Source: Bartonella callosciuri (GTDB lineage Bacteria; Pseudomonadota; Alphaproteobacteria; Rhizobiales; Rhizobiaceae). Taken from it: 64,000 nucleotides of DNA. The position numbers were made by a program, and so were the translations under genes. The stretch covers positions 62,001 to 126,000 of the forward strand of contig NZ_JACHIM010000001.1 of NCBI RefSeq assembly GCF_014203215.1. Direction: 5' to 3'. The notes beneath the pieces were generated by a model. The model ran no database searches and was not told where the DNA came from. It saw only the letters and a list, made by a program, of their open reading frames with translations. Each line of letters begins with the position of its first letter. Position 1 is the first letter of the stretch. Shown here piece by piece: positions 50,217-60,750 of the stretch.

Positions 50217-51388
50217 ACAGCAGTTAGGCGAACTATACCTTCTGCTCTTTTTAGACCAATGGCCGTCACAAACGCTTCACGTATTTCTTTAGAAAAGGAT
50301 TTTTCATGAGCACTTAGTGCTGGAAAACTACGTCTTTTTTTTACAGCAAGTGCAGCAAGCGCAAGTGCTAAAGGAAATTGTGCTTCCCGCATGTAACCAA
50401 ATAATGTTGTAATACCACGGTAAAATACATCAGCACCCTCAAGAGCTTTTTGTTCTGCTTTTGTTATCTCATGAAAGCCTGAAGCAGCGGAAATGACTAA
50501 AGAAGATTCAACCTTCATTTTTTTCAACATTGTCGCAATTGATTCTTCAAGAGGAATTTTTGTTCTGTCTGTTTGATCCGTGATGATTTGGCTAATTTCA
50601 GCATAAGCATTCGCACGGCGTTTTTTTGCGTGTGATTCACTTTCAAGGACAAGAAAGATACCAACAGAGCCCGTTATAATACCGCCGCCAGGATAACTTT
50701 TACGATCCCACACTGGTGTCCACCCACTTCGTGTTAAAAGACCTCCAAGTTCATGGGCCAATAACATATCATAGCCTTGTGCATTATAGGAACTTCCCAC
50801 CAATGCATGTGTACTCTGTCCTGATCGAATACGTGCTGCAGCAATTTGAAGTGCAGAAAGCCCACTGCCTTCTTCTCCCATAAACGTACGAGAAGATCCA
50901 GTTACTTTGTGAACAATTGAAATATTTCCAGCTAAAAGATTTGAGAGCTGTGCCAAAAACAAAGTGGGACGCAGTTCAGTCGAAAGGACAAAGTTTAACA
51001 TGGTAGTATGATCAGTTGCTGTACGCGCTTGTGAGAGAATTTGTGTATCAACGGTAATATCACGTTCTCCTCCACCTGCTGCAACGATCATATCCATTGT
51101 CGATGTTAATTGTTCATTATTTTTCATGCCTGCATCATCAAGAGCAAGGCCAGCTGCATAGGTACCAAGACGTTGCCATGTTCCCATTTGTCGTTGATCA
51201 CTTCTTTTGGGGATTTGTAAATTCCAATCAACTTCCTTTAGTTTATGGACAGTGTAGGGTGAAAAAGTTGTACAATCAAGGTTTGGTGTAACTGTGGGAT
51301 CATTCAGGATATCCCAATGGTCATCAATTCCTTCACCTAAAGAGCTTATGAGTCCTATACCAGTGATGAATACAGATTGATCATACAT
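50213..51388 (-). CDS. KS-like chain-length-factor-type protein (FabF2XL-like)
   Basis: Ketosynthase-fold protein of 391 residues that has lost the active-site cysteine: the elbow reads GSSRTFMGEEGSGLSALQI, with an acidic residue at the cysteine position. The C-terminal histidines of active KAS enzymes cannot be found either. This pattern suits a non-catalytic partner like the chain-length factor of type II polyketide synthases. It overlaps FabF1XL by four bases and follows acpXL by ten, so all are coupled. The function is inferred from this pairing. Confidence 0.85.
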   Translation of the reverse strand: MYDQSVFITGIGLISSLGEGIDDHWDILNDPTVTPNLDCTTFSPYTVHKLKEVDWNLQIPKRSDQRQMGTWQRLGTYAAGLALDDAGMKNNEQLTSTMDMIVAAGGGERDITVDTQILSQARTATDHTTMLNFVLSTELRPTLFLAQLSNLLAGNISIVHKVTGSSRTFMGEEGSGLSALQIAAARIRSGQSTHALVGSSYNAQGYDMLLAHELGGLLTRSGWTPVWDRKSYPGGGIITGSVGIFLVLESESHAKKRRANAYAEISQIITDQTDRTKIPLEESIATMLKKMKVESSLVISAASGFHEITKAEQKALEGADVFYRGITTLFGYMREAQFPLALALAALAVKKRRSFPALSAHEKSFSKEIREAFVTAIGLKRAEGIVRLTAV

Positions 51389-51398
51389 GACGAAATAA

Positions 51399-51683
51399 TT
51401 ATTTAGGCTGTTTTAAAGCAACGAGTTCATCAATTTTTGCACAAAGGTTTTTAAGAACAAAGTATTCTTCAGTTGCAACTGTACCTTCGTTAACTTCTTG
51501 AGTCCATTGCTCAAGTGGAACTTTAATACCAAAAGCTTTATCAATAGCGAAAACAATATCAAGAAAATCAAGGCTATCGATTCCTAAGTCATCAATGGTA
51601 TGGCTTTCCGGAGTAATTATATTGCGGTCAATTTCACTGATTTCTGCTATAATATCAGCAACTTTATCAAACGTAGAGGGCAA
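51399..51683 (-). CDS. acpXL: Acyl carrier protein AcpXL
   Basis: Specialised acyl carrier that bears the very-long hydroxy fatty acid for lipid A. The phosphopantetheine serine is Ser37 in [19 protein letters not shown]. Length of 94 residues is longer than the housekeeping ACP and typical of AcpXL. It is the first gene of the reverse-strand cluster acpXL-fabF2-fabF1-adh-lpxXL. A fabZXL dehydratase gene sits between acpXL and fabF2XL in Rhizobium but is missing here, with only ten bases between the two. Confidence 0.94.
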   Translation of the reverse strand: MPSTFDKVADIIAEISEIDRNIITPESHTIDDLGIDSLDFLDIVFAIDKAFGIKVPLEQWTQEVNEGTVATEEYFVLKNLCAKIDELVALKQPK

Positions 51684-51882
51684 TGCATACTTCCTTATTA
51701 TAGAGTTGATAAATTCAGAATATACTTTAACATTATTCTTCTAGCCTTTTTTTTATTTAAAAGAAAGACTTAATCTAGAAGATAGCTGTCTTTTCTATAG
51801 GGTAAATATCTTTATAGTATAGGGAAATATTGTATTTAAAAGTCTTGAAAAAACTTTAAAATTTTATTTTGAGTTCATTTGT

Positions 51883-54207
51883 TTATTTCTTTACATTATC
51901 AAATCTTTTCCTATTTGCAGCAAGGACTGCAAGAGCTGTCATATTAACAACACCTCGTGAAGTTACTGAAGGTGTTAGGATATGTACAGGACGTGAGGCT
52001 CCGATTAAAATAGGTCCGACATGAAGCGCATTGGTTAGATTTTTCACGAGATTGAGTGTAATATTAGCTGCATCAAGGGTTGGAAACACAAGTAAATTAG
52101 CTTCACCTTTGAGGCGTGAATTAGGTAAAACACTATCACGAAAAACTTTAGAAAGTGCTGCATCACCATGCATTTCCCCATCAGCTTCTAAATTTGGGTA
52201 TAATTCAGCAAGAATTTCGGTTGCGCGGCGCATTTTAAGCGCACTTTCTGTATTCTTTGAGCCAAAATTTGAGTGTGATAATAGCGCCGCTTTGGGAGTT
52301 ATACCAAATGCTTCAATTTCTTGCGCTGCCAATAATGTCATTTCTGCTATTTCTTCTGCAGAAGGATCTTCATTGACGTAAGTATCGGTGAGAAAAAGAG
52401 TACGATGTGAAGAAATAAGCAAACTCACAGCCGAAAAGTGACGAACATTTGAATCAAGTCCAATCACTTGTTCAATCAACTCAAGATGACGCTCAAAACG
52501 TCCTTCTAAGCCACAAATCATTGCATCAGCTTCTCCACGCATTACTGCGAGGGCTGCAATCGCTGTTGTTGAGGTTCTCACGATTGTTTTAGCAACCTCT
52601 GGTGAAACACCACGTCTTCCTGTGTAATGAAGAAATAAGTTAACATAATCATGAAAACGTGGATCATTTTCTGGATTTATAAGTTCAAAATCTATTCCGG
52701 GGCGAATTCTTAGACCAAAGCGCTTTAGTCTTGCCTCTACGACGTGTGGACGGCCAATGAGGAGAGGAATTGCAGTTTGTTCTTCAAGCACAATTTGAGC
52801 TGCTCTAAGTACGCGTTCATCTTCACCATTGGCATAAATGACGCGTTTACATTTTGCTGTTTTTGCTGCCGCAAAAACGGGTTTCATTGTTAATCCAGAA
52901 CGAAATACAAATCGATTAAGGATATCATGATAGGCTTCCATATCTTTAATTGGCCGTATTGCCACACCAGTTTCCATTGCTGCTTTAGCAACAGCAGGAG
53001 CAATGCGTAATATTAAGCGTGGATCGAAGGGGGAGGGAATAAGATACTCTGGACCAAAACTGGGTGGTTTTTTGGGGTATGCACGTGCTGCGACATCTGA
53101 AGTTTCTTCACGGGCGAGGGCCGCAATCGCATGAACTGCGGCCATTTTCATTTCTTCATTAATTGCGGTAGCACCGACATCTAGTGCACCACGGAAGATA
53201 TAGGGAAAACAAAGCACATTATTGACCTGATTAGGATAATCAGAGCGCCCTGTGCAGATCATAGCATCTGGTCGTATAGAATAGACTTCTTCTGGCATAA
53301 TTTCTGGTATTGGATTAGCAAGCGCTAAAATTAATGGATTTGGAGCCATTTTTTTGAGATATTCGGATTTTAAAACACCACCCGCTGAAACACCTAGAAA
53401 AATGTCCGCATTATCAATAATCTCAGATAAAGTTCGTGCATTAGTTTTTTGTGAATAGGTGGCTTTCCAACGATCCATAAGTGTCTTACGACCTTCATAA
53501 ACAACCCCTTCTAAATCGCTAAGCCAAATATTTTTAACTTTTGCTCCAAGGCGAACCAAAAGATTAAGACAAGCTAGAGCTGCAGCGCCTGCACCTGAGA
53601 CCACTATTTTTGCATTTTCAATTTTTTTTTCTGCAAGACTTAATGCATTTAATACGGCCGCAGAAACAATAATGGCTGTTCCATGTTGGTCATCATGAAA
53701 AACTGGAATATTCATTTGAGAGCGAAGTTTTTCTTCGATTTCGAAACATTCAGGAGCTTTGATATCTTCAAGATTAATGCCACCAAATGTAGGCTCTAAG
53801 GCAGATACAACTTCTACCATTTGTTCAATATTAGGTGCATCAATTTCAATATCAAAAACATCAATATTCGCAAATTTTTTAAATAAAACGGCTTTTCCCT
53901 CCATAACCGGTTTTGAGGCGAGTGGACCAATATTTCCCAATCCAAGAACAGCAGTTCCATTTGATATAACGGCGACTAAATTAGAACGGGAAGTATATTG
54001 AGCAGCAAGATTTGGATTTTTATGAATTGCAAGGCATGGTGCGGCGACACCTGGAGAATAAGCAAGAGCTAGATCACGTTGATTATCAAGCGGTGTTGTT
54101 GCTTGTATTTCTAGTTTTCCGGGTTTGGGGTGTTGATGATAAAAAAGTGCGGCACTATCAATTTCAGTTTTTTGTGAACTGAAATTACTGTTTCGTTTTG
54201 TAGACAT
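51883..54207 (-). CDS. maeB: NADP-dependent malic enzyme, MaeB type
   Basis: Oxidative decarboxylation of malate to pyruvate, supplying NADPH. The N-terminal malic-enzyme domain (to about residue 430) has [25 protein letters not shown] and [10 protein letters not shown]. The C-terminal half is a phosphotransacetylase-like domain, in many cases regulatory rather than catalytic. Length of 774 residues is characteristic of this two-domain class. It is a single-gene unit as far as seen; a possible small decayed gene lies upstream. Confidence 0.96.
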   Translation of the reverse strand: MSTKRNSNFSSQKTEIDSAALFYHQHPKPGKLEIQATTPLDNQRDLALAYSPGVAAPCLAIHKNPNLAAQYTSRSNLVAVISNGTAVLGLGNIGPLASKPVMEGKAVLFKKFANIDVFDIEIDAPNIEQMVEVVSALEPTFGGINLEDIKAPECFEIEEKLRSQMNIPVFHDDQHGTAIIVSAAVLNALSLAEKKIENAKIVVSGAGAAALACLNLLVRLGAKVKNIWLSDLEGVVYEGRKTLMDRWKATYSQKTNARTLSEIIDNADIFLGVSAGGVLKSEYLKKMAPNPLILALANPIPEIMPEEVYSIRPDAMICTGRSDYPNQVNNVLCFPYIFRGALDVGATAINEEMKMAAVHAIAALAREETSDVAARAYPKKPPSFGPEYLIPSPFDPRLILRIAPAVAKAAMETGVAIRPIKDMEAYHDILNRFVFRSGLTMKPVFAAAKTAKCKRVIYANGEDERVLRAAQIVLEEQTAIPLLIGRPHVVEARLKRFGLRIRPGIDFELINPENDPRFHDYVNLFLHYTGRRGVSPEVAKTIVRTSTTAIAALAVMRGEADAMICGLEGRFERHLELIEQVIGLDSNVRHFSAVSLLISSHRTLFLTDTYVNEDPSAEEIAEMTLLAAQEIEAFGITPKAALLSHSNFGSKNTESALKMRRATEILAELYPNLEADGEMHGDAALSKVFRDSVLPNSRLKGEANLLVFPTLDAANITLNLVKNLTNALHVGPILIGASRPVHILTPSVTSRGVVNMTALAVLAANRKRFDNVKK

Positions 54208-55068
54208 TCTTATGATATCCAGGTTGGTGTAAGTTTATATGGGTGTTCCATCTACGATAAAGTTTTCTTCACTGATAGATCCTAATTTCTCTGAATACAA
54301 AAATGCATGAGTACGAGCAAATTTTTCTGGATCGTTTAACCAGTTCAATATTTCATTTTATTTGCACTAATAAATCTTTTCGTCGATATTAGCACAATTA
54401 GTCTTTTCTCCTTAACAAAAATTTGCAGAAGCTAGTCAGTTTTAAAAATAGAATACTTCTAACGATACATTACCAAGCAGTTGTTTTTTTTTCAATGCTG
54501 ATGAGAAAGGAAACAACCGAAGAGAGTTGTTTATTCATTTAATCCGATCATCATAAGGATATGCTTTAATTACAATTTTATAAGTGAGTCCAGATTTATA
54601 GACTCTATTTGTAAATCTTAAACTGTTCCCTGTTAAATAAAGGTAAAAGAAACTTCTTTACGGCTGAAGTTATGCGCGATGCTGTAAATGTGCGAACAAA
54701 ACGGAATTTGATACTGATAAAATGAGCCATATACGTATGTAGATAAATATATCTATTTCAATAAATAAAAGTTTAGTTAGAAAAATACATTCGAGCAGTT
54801 TATACATAAAATTTGTTTTTTCATAGCCTGTATATGAGAAGTAAAGTGGTGGTGAAGGGCGCTGACAAGGGAAGTTGGAGGAGAATTATACTTATTCTAT
54901 GAGAGTCGTGGTTATTTAGCGATTGATTATGCTATTTAAAATAAGGGGCTTGCTTAGAATATTTAAAAAAAAATCGAATGCCAATCATCCATCTACTGTT
55001 TTATGCACAACACGACATTTATAATCGGTAGTTACATTATGATGAGCGGTTAATAAAACTGGAAAAGG
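54208..55068. other. Gene-poor region between maeB and the coiled-coil gene
   Basis: About 860 bases. Next to maeB the reverse strand contains the possible broken small gene listed separately (54235-54395). A second reverse-strand frame of 41 codons at 54605-54730 starts MAHFISIKFRFVRTFTASRI and is basic and plausible in composition, but has no clear ribosome binding site or known family. The rest shows nothing. Confidence 0.4.
54235..54395 (-). pseudogene. Possible small gene broken by a frameshift
   Basis: An AAGGAG site is followed by a GTG at 54395 and 15 codons up to ATGAAATAT, then a stop. One base further the frame opens into ILNWLNDPEKFARTHAFLYS and continues EKLGSISEENFIVDGTPI to a stop. 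The second part has strongly protein-like composition for an AT-rich spacer. Read together, they would make a protein of about 53 residues with one frameshift. I do not recognise the family, and cannot rule out chance. Confidence 0.35.
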
Positions 55069-55069
55069 A

Positions 55070-55100
55070 AAAAGTGGAAAAAACATCTTTTTCCACTTTT
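55070..55100 (-). terminator. Rho-independent terminator of the coiled-coil gene
   Basis: On the reverse strand, AAAAGTGGAAAAA pairs with TTTTTCCACTTTT around a five-base loop, nine bases after the stop codon of the 1520-residue gene. The 13-bp stem is AT-rich, with a T tract on its distal arm. Confidence 0.75.
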
Positions 55101-55108
55101 ATTATTGT

Positions 55109-58100
55109 CTATTGTATACGGCCACTTGCATGAGCAAGCATAGTGTAAACCTTCCCAGTATCCGATATCAGATATTTCTGAACTGAATTGGAAGAACCAG
55201 CACTGCGTGATATATTACGGAGTAGTTTTTCAAAGTCTGCAATATATTGATTAACGGAACGTTTAAAATCAATATCGTTCATATATTTTTTCTTAATCAT
55301 TTCAAACATCGTTTTTCCATTTAAAGTATACAGGCGTTCTGGCACGATGTTTTTTTGTTCACGCCTATAATGATCCCACAACTCAACGACAGCATTGTGG
55401 TTCATGGCTTGTACTATGCCTGCTGCTAATGAATTAAGAGACCCATTCGCAGGACGCGGTTTTGTCTGTACTGGTGCAAAAACAGCATCATCAGGTATCC
55501 CATCATACAAGGTTTCTTCACGCGAAGCTCTTTCTAGGAGATTCGATACCCATTTATTTTGCCTTTTTTTGCTTTGGTCTTGATGCAAAACAGGTTTAGG
55601 TGGCACTATCTTCTTGATAACTTCAGGGGAAGTACTGTCATTCCTAGTAAGTATAAATGCTTTAGAAACTGCTGGTATTAGCGGCTCCTTTGCATTTTTT
55701 TGATCACTTTTTTGCATAATGCTTATCAAGTCCTTTAATGCCGTAATTTGTTCATTTAGAGCCGTACGAATTGTTTGCGTTGTTTCTTTTGTTTTTTCTG
55801 GCAGTTTTTGGACATTCTCATCAATATCGTTATTAATTTTTGAAAGCTCCAAACGAACTTCATCAGCTGAGCGACGTATATTCTCTGCTGCTCCTGAAAA
55901 ACGAGCTGAGGCTTCATTAATAAGCTTATTAAGTGATTCTTGGAGAAAATGTGTAGAATTACGCGCATTTTTATCAGTGCGTTCAAGAGCTAAGTTGAGA
56001 GCATTTTCATAATGTTCAATCAGTTGATTGATTTCATGAGATTTTGAAACAAGAGCATCGCTTAATGTGGAGAGCATGCTATGTTTCTCATCAAGTGTTG
56101 CACTGAATGAATTTTCAGACTGTTCAAGAACGTGAATAGCTTCAGAAAGTGTTTTAGCGTGTTTACCAAAACTATCTGTTATATGACTAATCTGCTCAAA
56201 TGTGTTTTTTGATAGTCCTTGCAGAACCTCAATATTGTTATTGAGCGCTTGATTCGAGGCTGAAAAATGCTCTGCTAGTTGGTTTGTGTTGCGGAAAAAA
56301 CTATTTGCAGTCTCGCTAAATTGACCATCAATGTTTTGAACTGCTGATAATAAAATATTACTATTTTCGTGGAAGTTATAAATTGATTGATTCAATTGTG
56401 CAATAATAGATGAAATGCTATTGACAAGGTTTTCCTTTATAGCAGTTACTGTTTGAAGTGTTTCAGAGTTGGTTTGTGTCAAGCTATTTACTAAAGATTC
56501 ATTATGTGCATAAATCTTTTGTTCTGCATCTTGTGTTGAGAGGGAGAGTTGTTCACTGATATGTTGTGTTAAATGACCAATTGATTCCGTTGTATTTTGT
56601 GCAGCTTGATTTAAATGGTTGGTGAGCTCTGTGATTTTTCCAACATGTTCTGAAATTTGAATCGCTGTTTGACTTTTCGCTTCTTCTAAACGGCTGCTGA
56701 CATTAGAAAGCTGATATTCTAAATTATCTTTAAGATTCTGCATGGAGTGATTAAGAACATTGTAGCGTTCGTTAAGGACTTCTTCAATTGCTGTCGTTGA
56801 AGTATGAATTGTTTCATTTAACAATGCTTGTGCATTGTAACTGGCCGTTGTGAAAGATTCAACAGTATAAGCTGTTTGTTCAGAGAGAACAGACAGAACT
56901 TTTTCACTGGTATCATAAACTGCTTGTTTAACATTTGATACAATGCGATTGCCAGACTCTGAAAAAATATTTTCTGCTTTCTCAGCAACATTTGTAATAG
57001 ATAAGAGTATCTCTTCACCCGTAGAAGAAAGAATATCGGAGGCTTCTACAACTTTATTACGCAAGCTTTCTGTCACTATGTTAACAGAATCTTCTAATGT
57101 AATACGCATTTTATCAATGCTTGTTTCAAGAGCTTGTTGAGTCATCTGACTTTGTTCATTATTAAGCATGATAGATGTTTTTAATGTGTCAGAATGTTCC
57201 TCAAAAGCAGATGTTTGCATCTCGATGGTTTCACATACCTGGCCAAGTTTTTCGGATAATGTTTCCTCTAGGGTGGTTGCACGTTCAAAAATCTTGTGTG
57301 CACAAACTTCCAGATTCGTGTCGAACGATTCTATGCGTGTTTCAAGAGTGTCAAAAAATCTGCTGTTCGATTGTGAAAGGGTATTCTTGAGAATTTCGGC
57401 ATGGCTTTCGAGATTTTTTATATGGCCTTGCACAGTTTCAGTAATGTTCTTGTTATTGGCAACAATTGCGCTCTCAACTAAGTCTATTTGCTGCTTTAGC
57501 GCGGCATCAACATGTATATCACTTTTGGTGATAAGATTATGGATTATTTCCATCCGTTGTTCGAGTGTGCGCGCTTGATCTGCAAGAACCTCGTTAAGAG
57601 AAAAACTATTAATAGCTAAAGAGTCACGCAAAGCATCAGCACGTATATCAATATTTCTAGCTTGCGCTTCTAATGCATCTTTCGTTGTATTGCAGCTTTG
57701 TGTAATAACTTCTTGTAGTTTCTCTGTGTATTGAACTATATTAGCAACATGATTTTCAGCAGTCCGATCAACAGTTTGGATATTATCAATCAAAACTCTT
57801 TCAATATTTGAAGTATTTTGAGAAAAAGTATCAATATGATTCTTTAATGTATCTGCAAATTTGTTCTTTTCGTTATCGAACATGTCTGCCATCAGAGCTC
57901 TTTGATCAGAAAGTTGTAATTTAAAATCTTGTGAACGCTCTTGTATTATATCAACAATAGCACTATCGACACGTTGAACCTCCTGCCTTAGCCGTTCTTT
58001 ACTTTTGTCGATTGCAGAAAGAATAGTTTTATGTCCATTTGTAAACGCCTCGGTAATATCAGTTGTCCTTTCTTGGAGATTTGTAGTAATCCGCAAGATA

Positions 58101-59671
58101 TGATCTTCTAGGAAATCACCAAGCTTTTCGGTACTGTTTTCTAGGGCTTGACTGCGAGCAATGAAGGATTCAATTATAGAATCGCTGCGTTGTTTAAGAG
58201 AAAGATCAACACTCGCTAAACGGTTTTCAAAAGTTTCAATCGCTTCTGAAGTTACATTATCAAATTTAGAAGAAAGCCTGTATGCTTGCTCGTCGAGCTG
58301 CATAATTTTTTCATCGAAATTCTGTAGAGACTGGTTGTTAAGATCAATAATGGTTTGATCCAGTGCTTTAAACTTTTCATCAACATTGTGCAGAACTTGA
58401 TTTGTTGTTTCGTGTATATGTGTTGCAATTTTAGCAATATGCATTTCAGCTTTAGTAGCTGTTTCATTAAAGGTTTTCTCTATTTGTTTTTCATTATTAT
58501 CAAAACGCTTGGAGAAACCATCAAAATTCTTCCCTAATTCGTGGAAAAACTCTGTGTTTTTTTTCTGAATTTGCGCTGTGGTTTCATTAAATTTTTTAAC
58601 GAGCTGATTTGTTATGCCATCGCCTGCATAGGAAAGTTTTTCAACAAGATCTTCCCCTTGTTTTTGTAGAGTTTGAGAAAGAGTTTGTGTGAGCTTTTCA
58701 ACATTGGTTACAATTTTAGAGGTAACCAAGCCAAATTCATCACTCAGTTGTTCTTGTGTTCCTTTAATTGTTGACTGTACCCGGTCAGCATGATTCAAGA
58801 TGGCTATGCGTTCATTATTCAACTCTTTGATTAACGTATGTATACGCGATTCATTTTCAGCATAGGCTTGTTCTAGATTATGAACTTCCCCTTGTATGAT
58901 AGCTTCAAGTTCAACAGCACGTCCAAGGGTGCGCTCTATCCCCTCATTCATTGCCGCTACTTCTTCACGAATGGTCTGTCCTATAGCGATAGCTTGTTTT
59001 TCAGATATATGTTGTGGTTCACTAAGACGTTGTGCAGCATTTGTCATAAGAAGAGCAATATTATGCAACTCATTTGAACGTTTTGTTAATTGGGCAAATC
59101 CCCAAGATATAAGGATAGGGATTACTGTTCCAGCTGTTACAGCTAGCCCTGTTGGGGATGTAACAAAGCTGGTGATATTCGACAAGGAATTGAGGTCAGT
59201 AGGCGCGAGCTTATGAGCAACAAAAGCACCTCCTGTTGCCCATAAAGCATTGAGAGCTGTTGTATACCAATAGATTCGAGAGGTAGAACGTTGCTTTAAT
59301 AACGTAAAATTTGAAGGCGTTGTTATATCATCATTTGCAGGAAGAAGTTCCTTAGATAACAAGGTATTATTAACAGTTCCACCTGAAAGTTCAGATCTAG
59401 ATTTTTGAGAAAAAAGCTGTTCAACAACGGATTCATCAATAACAGCGTTATCATGAATATCTGAGACAAGAGTTGAAGTACCATTTTCAGCGAAAGCTTC
59501 TTCTTCTGCCATTGCAATCTTTTGAATTAACTCATCTACATTAATAACATTTTCAGAATTATTGGATGATATCGTTTCAATCGCTGTGTCATCAAAATCA
59601 AAGTTCATAGCTTTTGAGAGGGCTTCTTCAACTTCAATTTCAAATGTTTGTAACTTGGTTCTGCGTGCCAT
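55109..59671 (-). CDS. Very large membrane-anchored coiled-coil protein, GPR (growth pole ring)-like
   Basis: A 1520-residue protein. An acidic N-terminal region of about 130 residues precedes two hydrophobic helices at about 133-153 (YWYTTALNALWATGGAFVAH) and 174-195 (GLAVTAGTVIPILISWGFAQ). Then comes a stretch of over 1100 residues of continuous helical repeats, rich in Asn, Gln, Ser and Thr, resembling apolipoprotein-type repeats. A C-terminal globular segment of about 120 residues begins near NAVVELWDHYRREQ. The layout is that of the GPR protein that organises the growing pole in Agrobacterium, which is considerably longer. The gene stands alone with its own terminator. The assignment is by architecture. 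Confidence 0.75.
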   Translation of the reverse strand: MARRTKLQTFEIEVEEALSKAMNFDFDDTAIETISSNNSENVINVDELIQKIAMAEEEAFAENGTSTLVSDIHDNAVIDESVVEQLFSQKSRSELSGGTVNNTLLSKELLPANDDITTPSNFTLLKQRSTSRIYWYTTALNALWATGGAFVAHKLAPTDLNSLSNITSFVTSPTGLAVTAGTVIPILISWGFAQLTKRSNELHNIALLMTNAAQRLSEPQHISEKQAIAIGQTIREEVAAMNEGIERTLGRAVELEAIIQGEVHNLEQAYAENESRIHTLIKELNNERIAILNHADRVQSTIKGTQEQLSDEFGLVTSKIVTNVEKLTQTLSQTLQKQGEDLVEKLSYAGDGITNQLVKKFNETTAQIQKKNTEFFHELGKNFDGFSKRFDNNEKQIEKTFNETATKAEMHIAKIATHIHETTNQVLHNVDEKFKALDQTIIDLNNQSLQNFDEKIMQLDEQAYRLSSKFDNVTSEAIETFENRLASVDLSLKQRSDSIIESFIARSQALENSTEKLGDFLEDHILRITTNLQERTTDITEAFTNGHKTILSAIDKSKERLRQEVQRVDSAIVDIIQERSQDFKLQLSDQRALMADMFDNEKNKFADTLKNHIDTFSQNTSNIERVLIDNIQTVDRTAENHVANIVQYTEKLQEVITQSCNTTKDALEAQARNIDIRADALRDSLAINSFSLNEVLADQARTLEQRMEIIHNLITKSDIHVDAALKQQIDLVESAIVANNKNITETVQGHIKNLESHAEILKNTLSQSNSRFFDTLETRIESFDTNLEVCAHKIFERATTLEETLSEKLGQVCETIEMQTSAFEEHSDTLKTSIMLNNEQSQMTQQALETSIDKMRITLEDSVNIVTESLRNKVVEASDILSSTGEEILLSITNVAEKAENIFSESGNRIVSNVKQAVYDTSEKVLSVLSEQTAYTVESFTTASYNAQALLNETIHTSTTAIEEVLNERYNVLNHSMQNLKDNLEYQLSNVSSRLEEAKSQTAIQISEHVGKITELTNHLNQAAQNTTESIGHLTQHISEQLSLSTQDAEQKIYAHNESLVNSLTQTNSETLQTVTAIKENLVNSISSIIAQLNQSIYNFHENSNILLSAVQNIDGQFSETANSFFRNTNQLAEHFSASNQALNNNIEVLQGLSKNTFEQISHITDSFGKHAKTLSEAIHVLEQSENSFSATLDEKHSMLSTLSDALVSKSHEINQLIEHYENALNLALERTDKNARNSTHFLQESLNKLINEASARFSGAAENIRRSADEVRLELSKINNDIDENVQKLPEKTKETTQTIRTALNEQITALKDLISIMQKSDQKNAKEPLIPAVSKAFILTRNDSTSPEVIKKIVPPKPVLHQDQSKKRQNKWVSNLLERASREETLYDGIPDDAVFAPVQTKPRPANGSLNSLAAGIVQAMNHNAVVELWDHYRREQKNIVPERLYTLNGKTMFEMIKKKYMNDIDFKRSVNQYIADFEKLLRNISRSAGSSNSVQKYLISDTGKVYTMLAHASGRIQ

Positions 59672-60456
59672 ACTCGCCTCGTACTCTTACAGACGGAAAA
59701 GGGATACGTCCTCCTCCAGATATACCTATACTAACCGTTAATTATTTAGAAAGGAATATGTTCAGGGCAAAATTTTAAAAACTTATCAAGATAAAGTTAA
59801 CGCGGTTCCTTTAACTTGTTCAAAAATGATATAAAATATAATAAAAACAATATATTATTTGATTATAATAAAAATAATAATACTGTTTACAATTCTCACT
59901 TATTGGTAGAGTTTGGAGCTTGTTGTATTTGAGTTAAGCGTTATTTAATGACTGTTATGCGCGCAGTGTTTTAAAGAAATTTGGGGTCTGCAAATGCATT
60001 TATGTAGACGTGATCATAGTGCTCTTGAGGGGAGAGCGAGAATCACGTTTGAGAGGAATTATGAGTGGGGCGATTGCAAGGAAAATTGAAACAAGTTTTT
60101 GTTAAGGATGAATTATGTTCTACGGAGCTCATTTTATCGATTCTAAACAAGAAAAATAACCATTACACTCCCTTTAAGTGGATATAATATGAAAATATGG
60201 TACGCATCATAATGTCTTGGGATGCAAAATAAAGCTATCTTTACAGTAACTCATAAAGTGAATGTGCATAAAATTGCGTATTGGGTAATTGGTTTTCATA
60301 GGTTGTGATGTTCATTATTTTTAAAGAGTATTTTTTTCTCGATATTTAAGTTATCTTTTGCTAAATTTTAAAGTTCCTACGTTGACAATTGAATATTTTT
60401 CAGTCGATATGCGTGCACGAGTATTTTATGCAATTCTATATGAAGGTGTAAGAATA
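59672..60456. other. Region between the coiled-coil gene and hfq, with a probable ntrX remnant
   Basis: Nearly 790 bases. The first 300 are very AT-rich and should hold the promoter of the reverse-strand coiled-coil gene. The remnant at 60020-60160 is listed separately. The final 300 bases are AT-rich and lead into hfq; an open frame to 60358 in the hfq register does not represent hfq coding sequence. Confidence 0.45.
60020..60160 (+). pseudogene. Probable remnant of the NtrX response regulator C-terminus
   Basis: At 60025 the reading LRGERES, then after a two-base shift FERNY, matches the LREARExFERxYL linker that connects the AAA+ and Fis-type DNA-binding domains of NtrX. The bases after it keep a recognisable outline of the [24 protein letters not shown] helix-turn-helix block, with further small shifts. 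In Rhizobiales ntrX lies immediately upstream of hfq, as this fragment does. No other part of ntrX was found. Similarity is partial and was aligned by eye, so this is a probable call. Confidence 0.5.
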
Positions 60457-60696
60457 ATGGCAGAACGATCACAACACCTGCAAGATGTATTTTTAAATAC
60501 GGTACGCAAGCAAAAAATTTCTCTTACAATTTTTCTTGTAAATGGCGTTAAGCTAACGGGTATCGTAACTTCATTTGATAATTTTTGTGTTCTTTTGCGT
60601 CGTGATGGACATGCGCAATTGGTTTATAAGCATGCTATTTCTACAATTATGCCTGGGCAACCTGTGCAGATGTTTGAAGGTGAAAGTTCTGAATAA
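60457..60696 (+). CDS. hfq: RNA chaperone Hfq
   Basis: Hexameric Sm-like RNA chaperone that pairs small RNAs with messages. The start at 60457 ([20 protein letters not shown]) gives 79 residues and has GAAGG upstream; 33 further in-frame codons lie before it but have no homology. Sm1 ([20 protein letters not shown]) and Sm2 ([10 protein letters not shown]) motifs are intact. hflX follows after 54 bases, the classic hfq-hflX pair. Confidence 0.97.
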   Translation: MAERSQHLQDVFLNTVRKQKISLTIFLVNGVKLTGIVTSFDNFCVLLRRDGHAQLVYKHAISTIMPGQPVQMFEGESSE

Positions 60697-60750
60697 ACAA
60701 GTCACTCACTCTAGACCTCTTATCCCATTTTATAAAGCGCTTAGATTGCC

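Noticed and set aside
60358..60456. N-terminal extension of hfq
   Set aside because: Hfq always starts at MAERSQ-like sequence; the extension has no homology.
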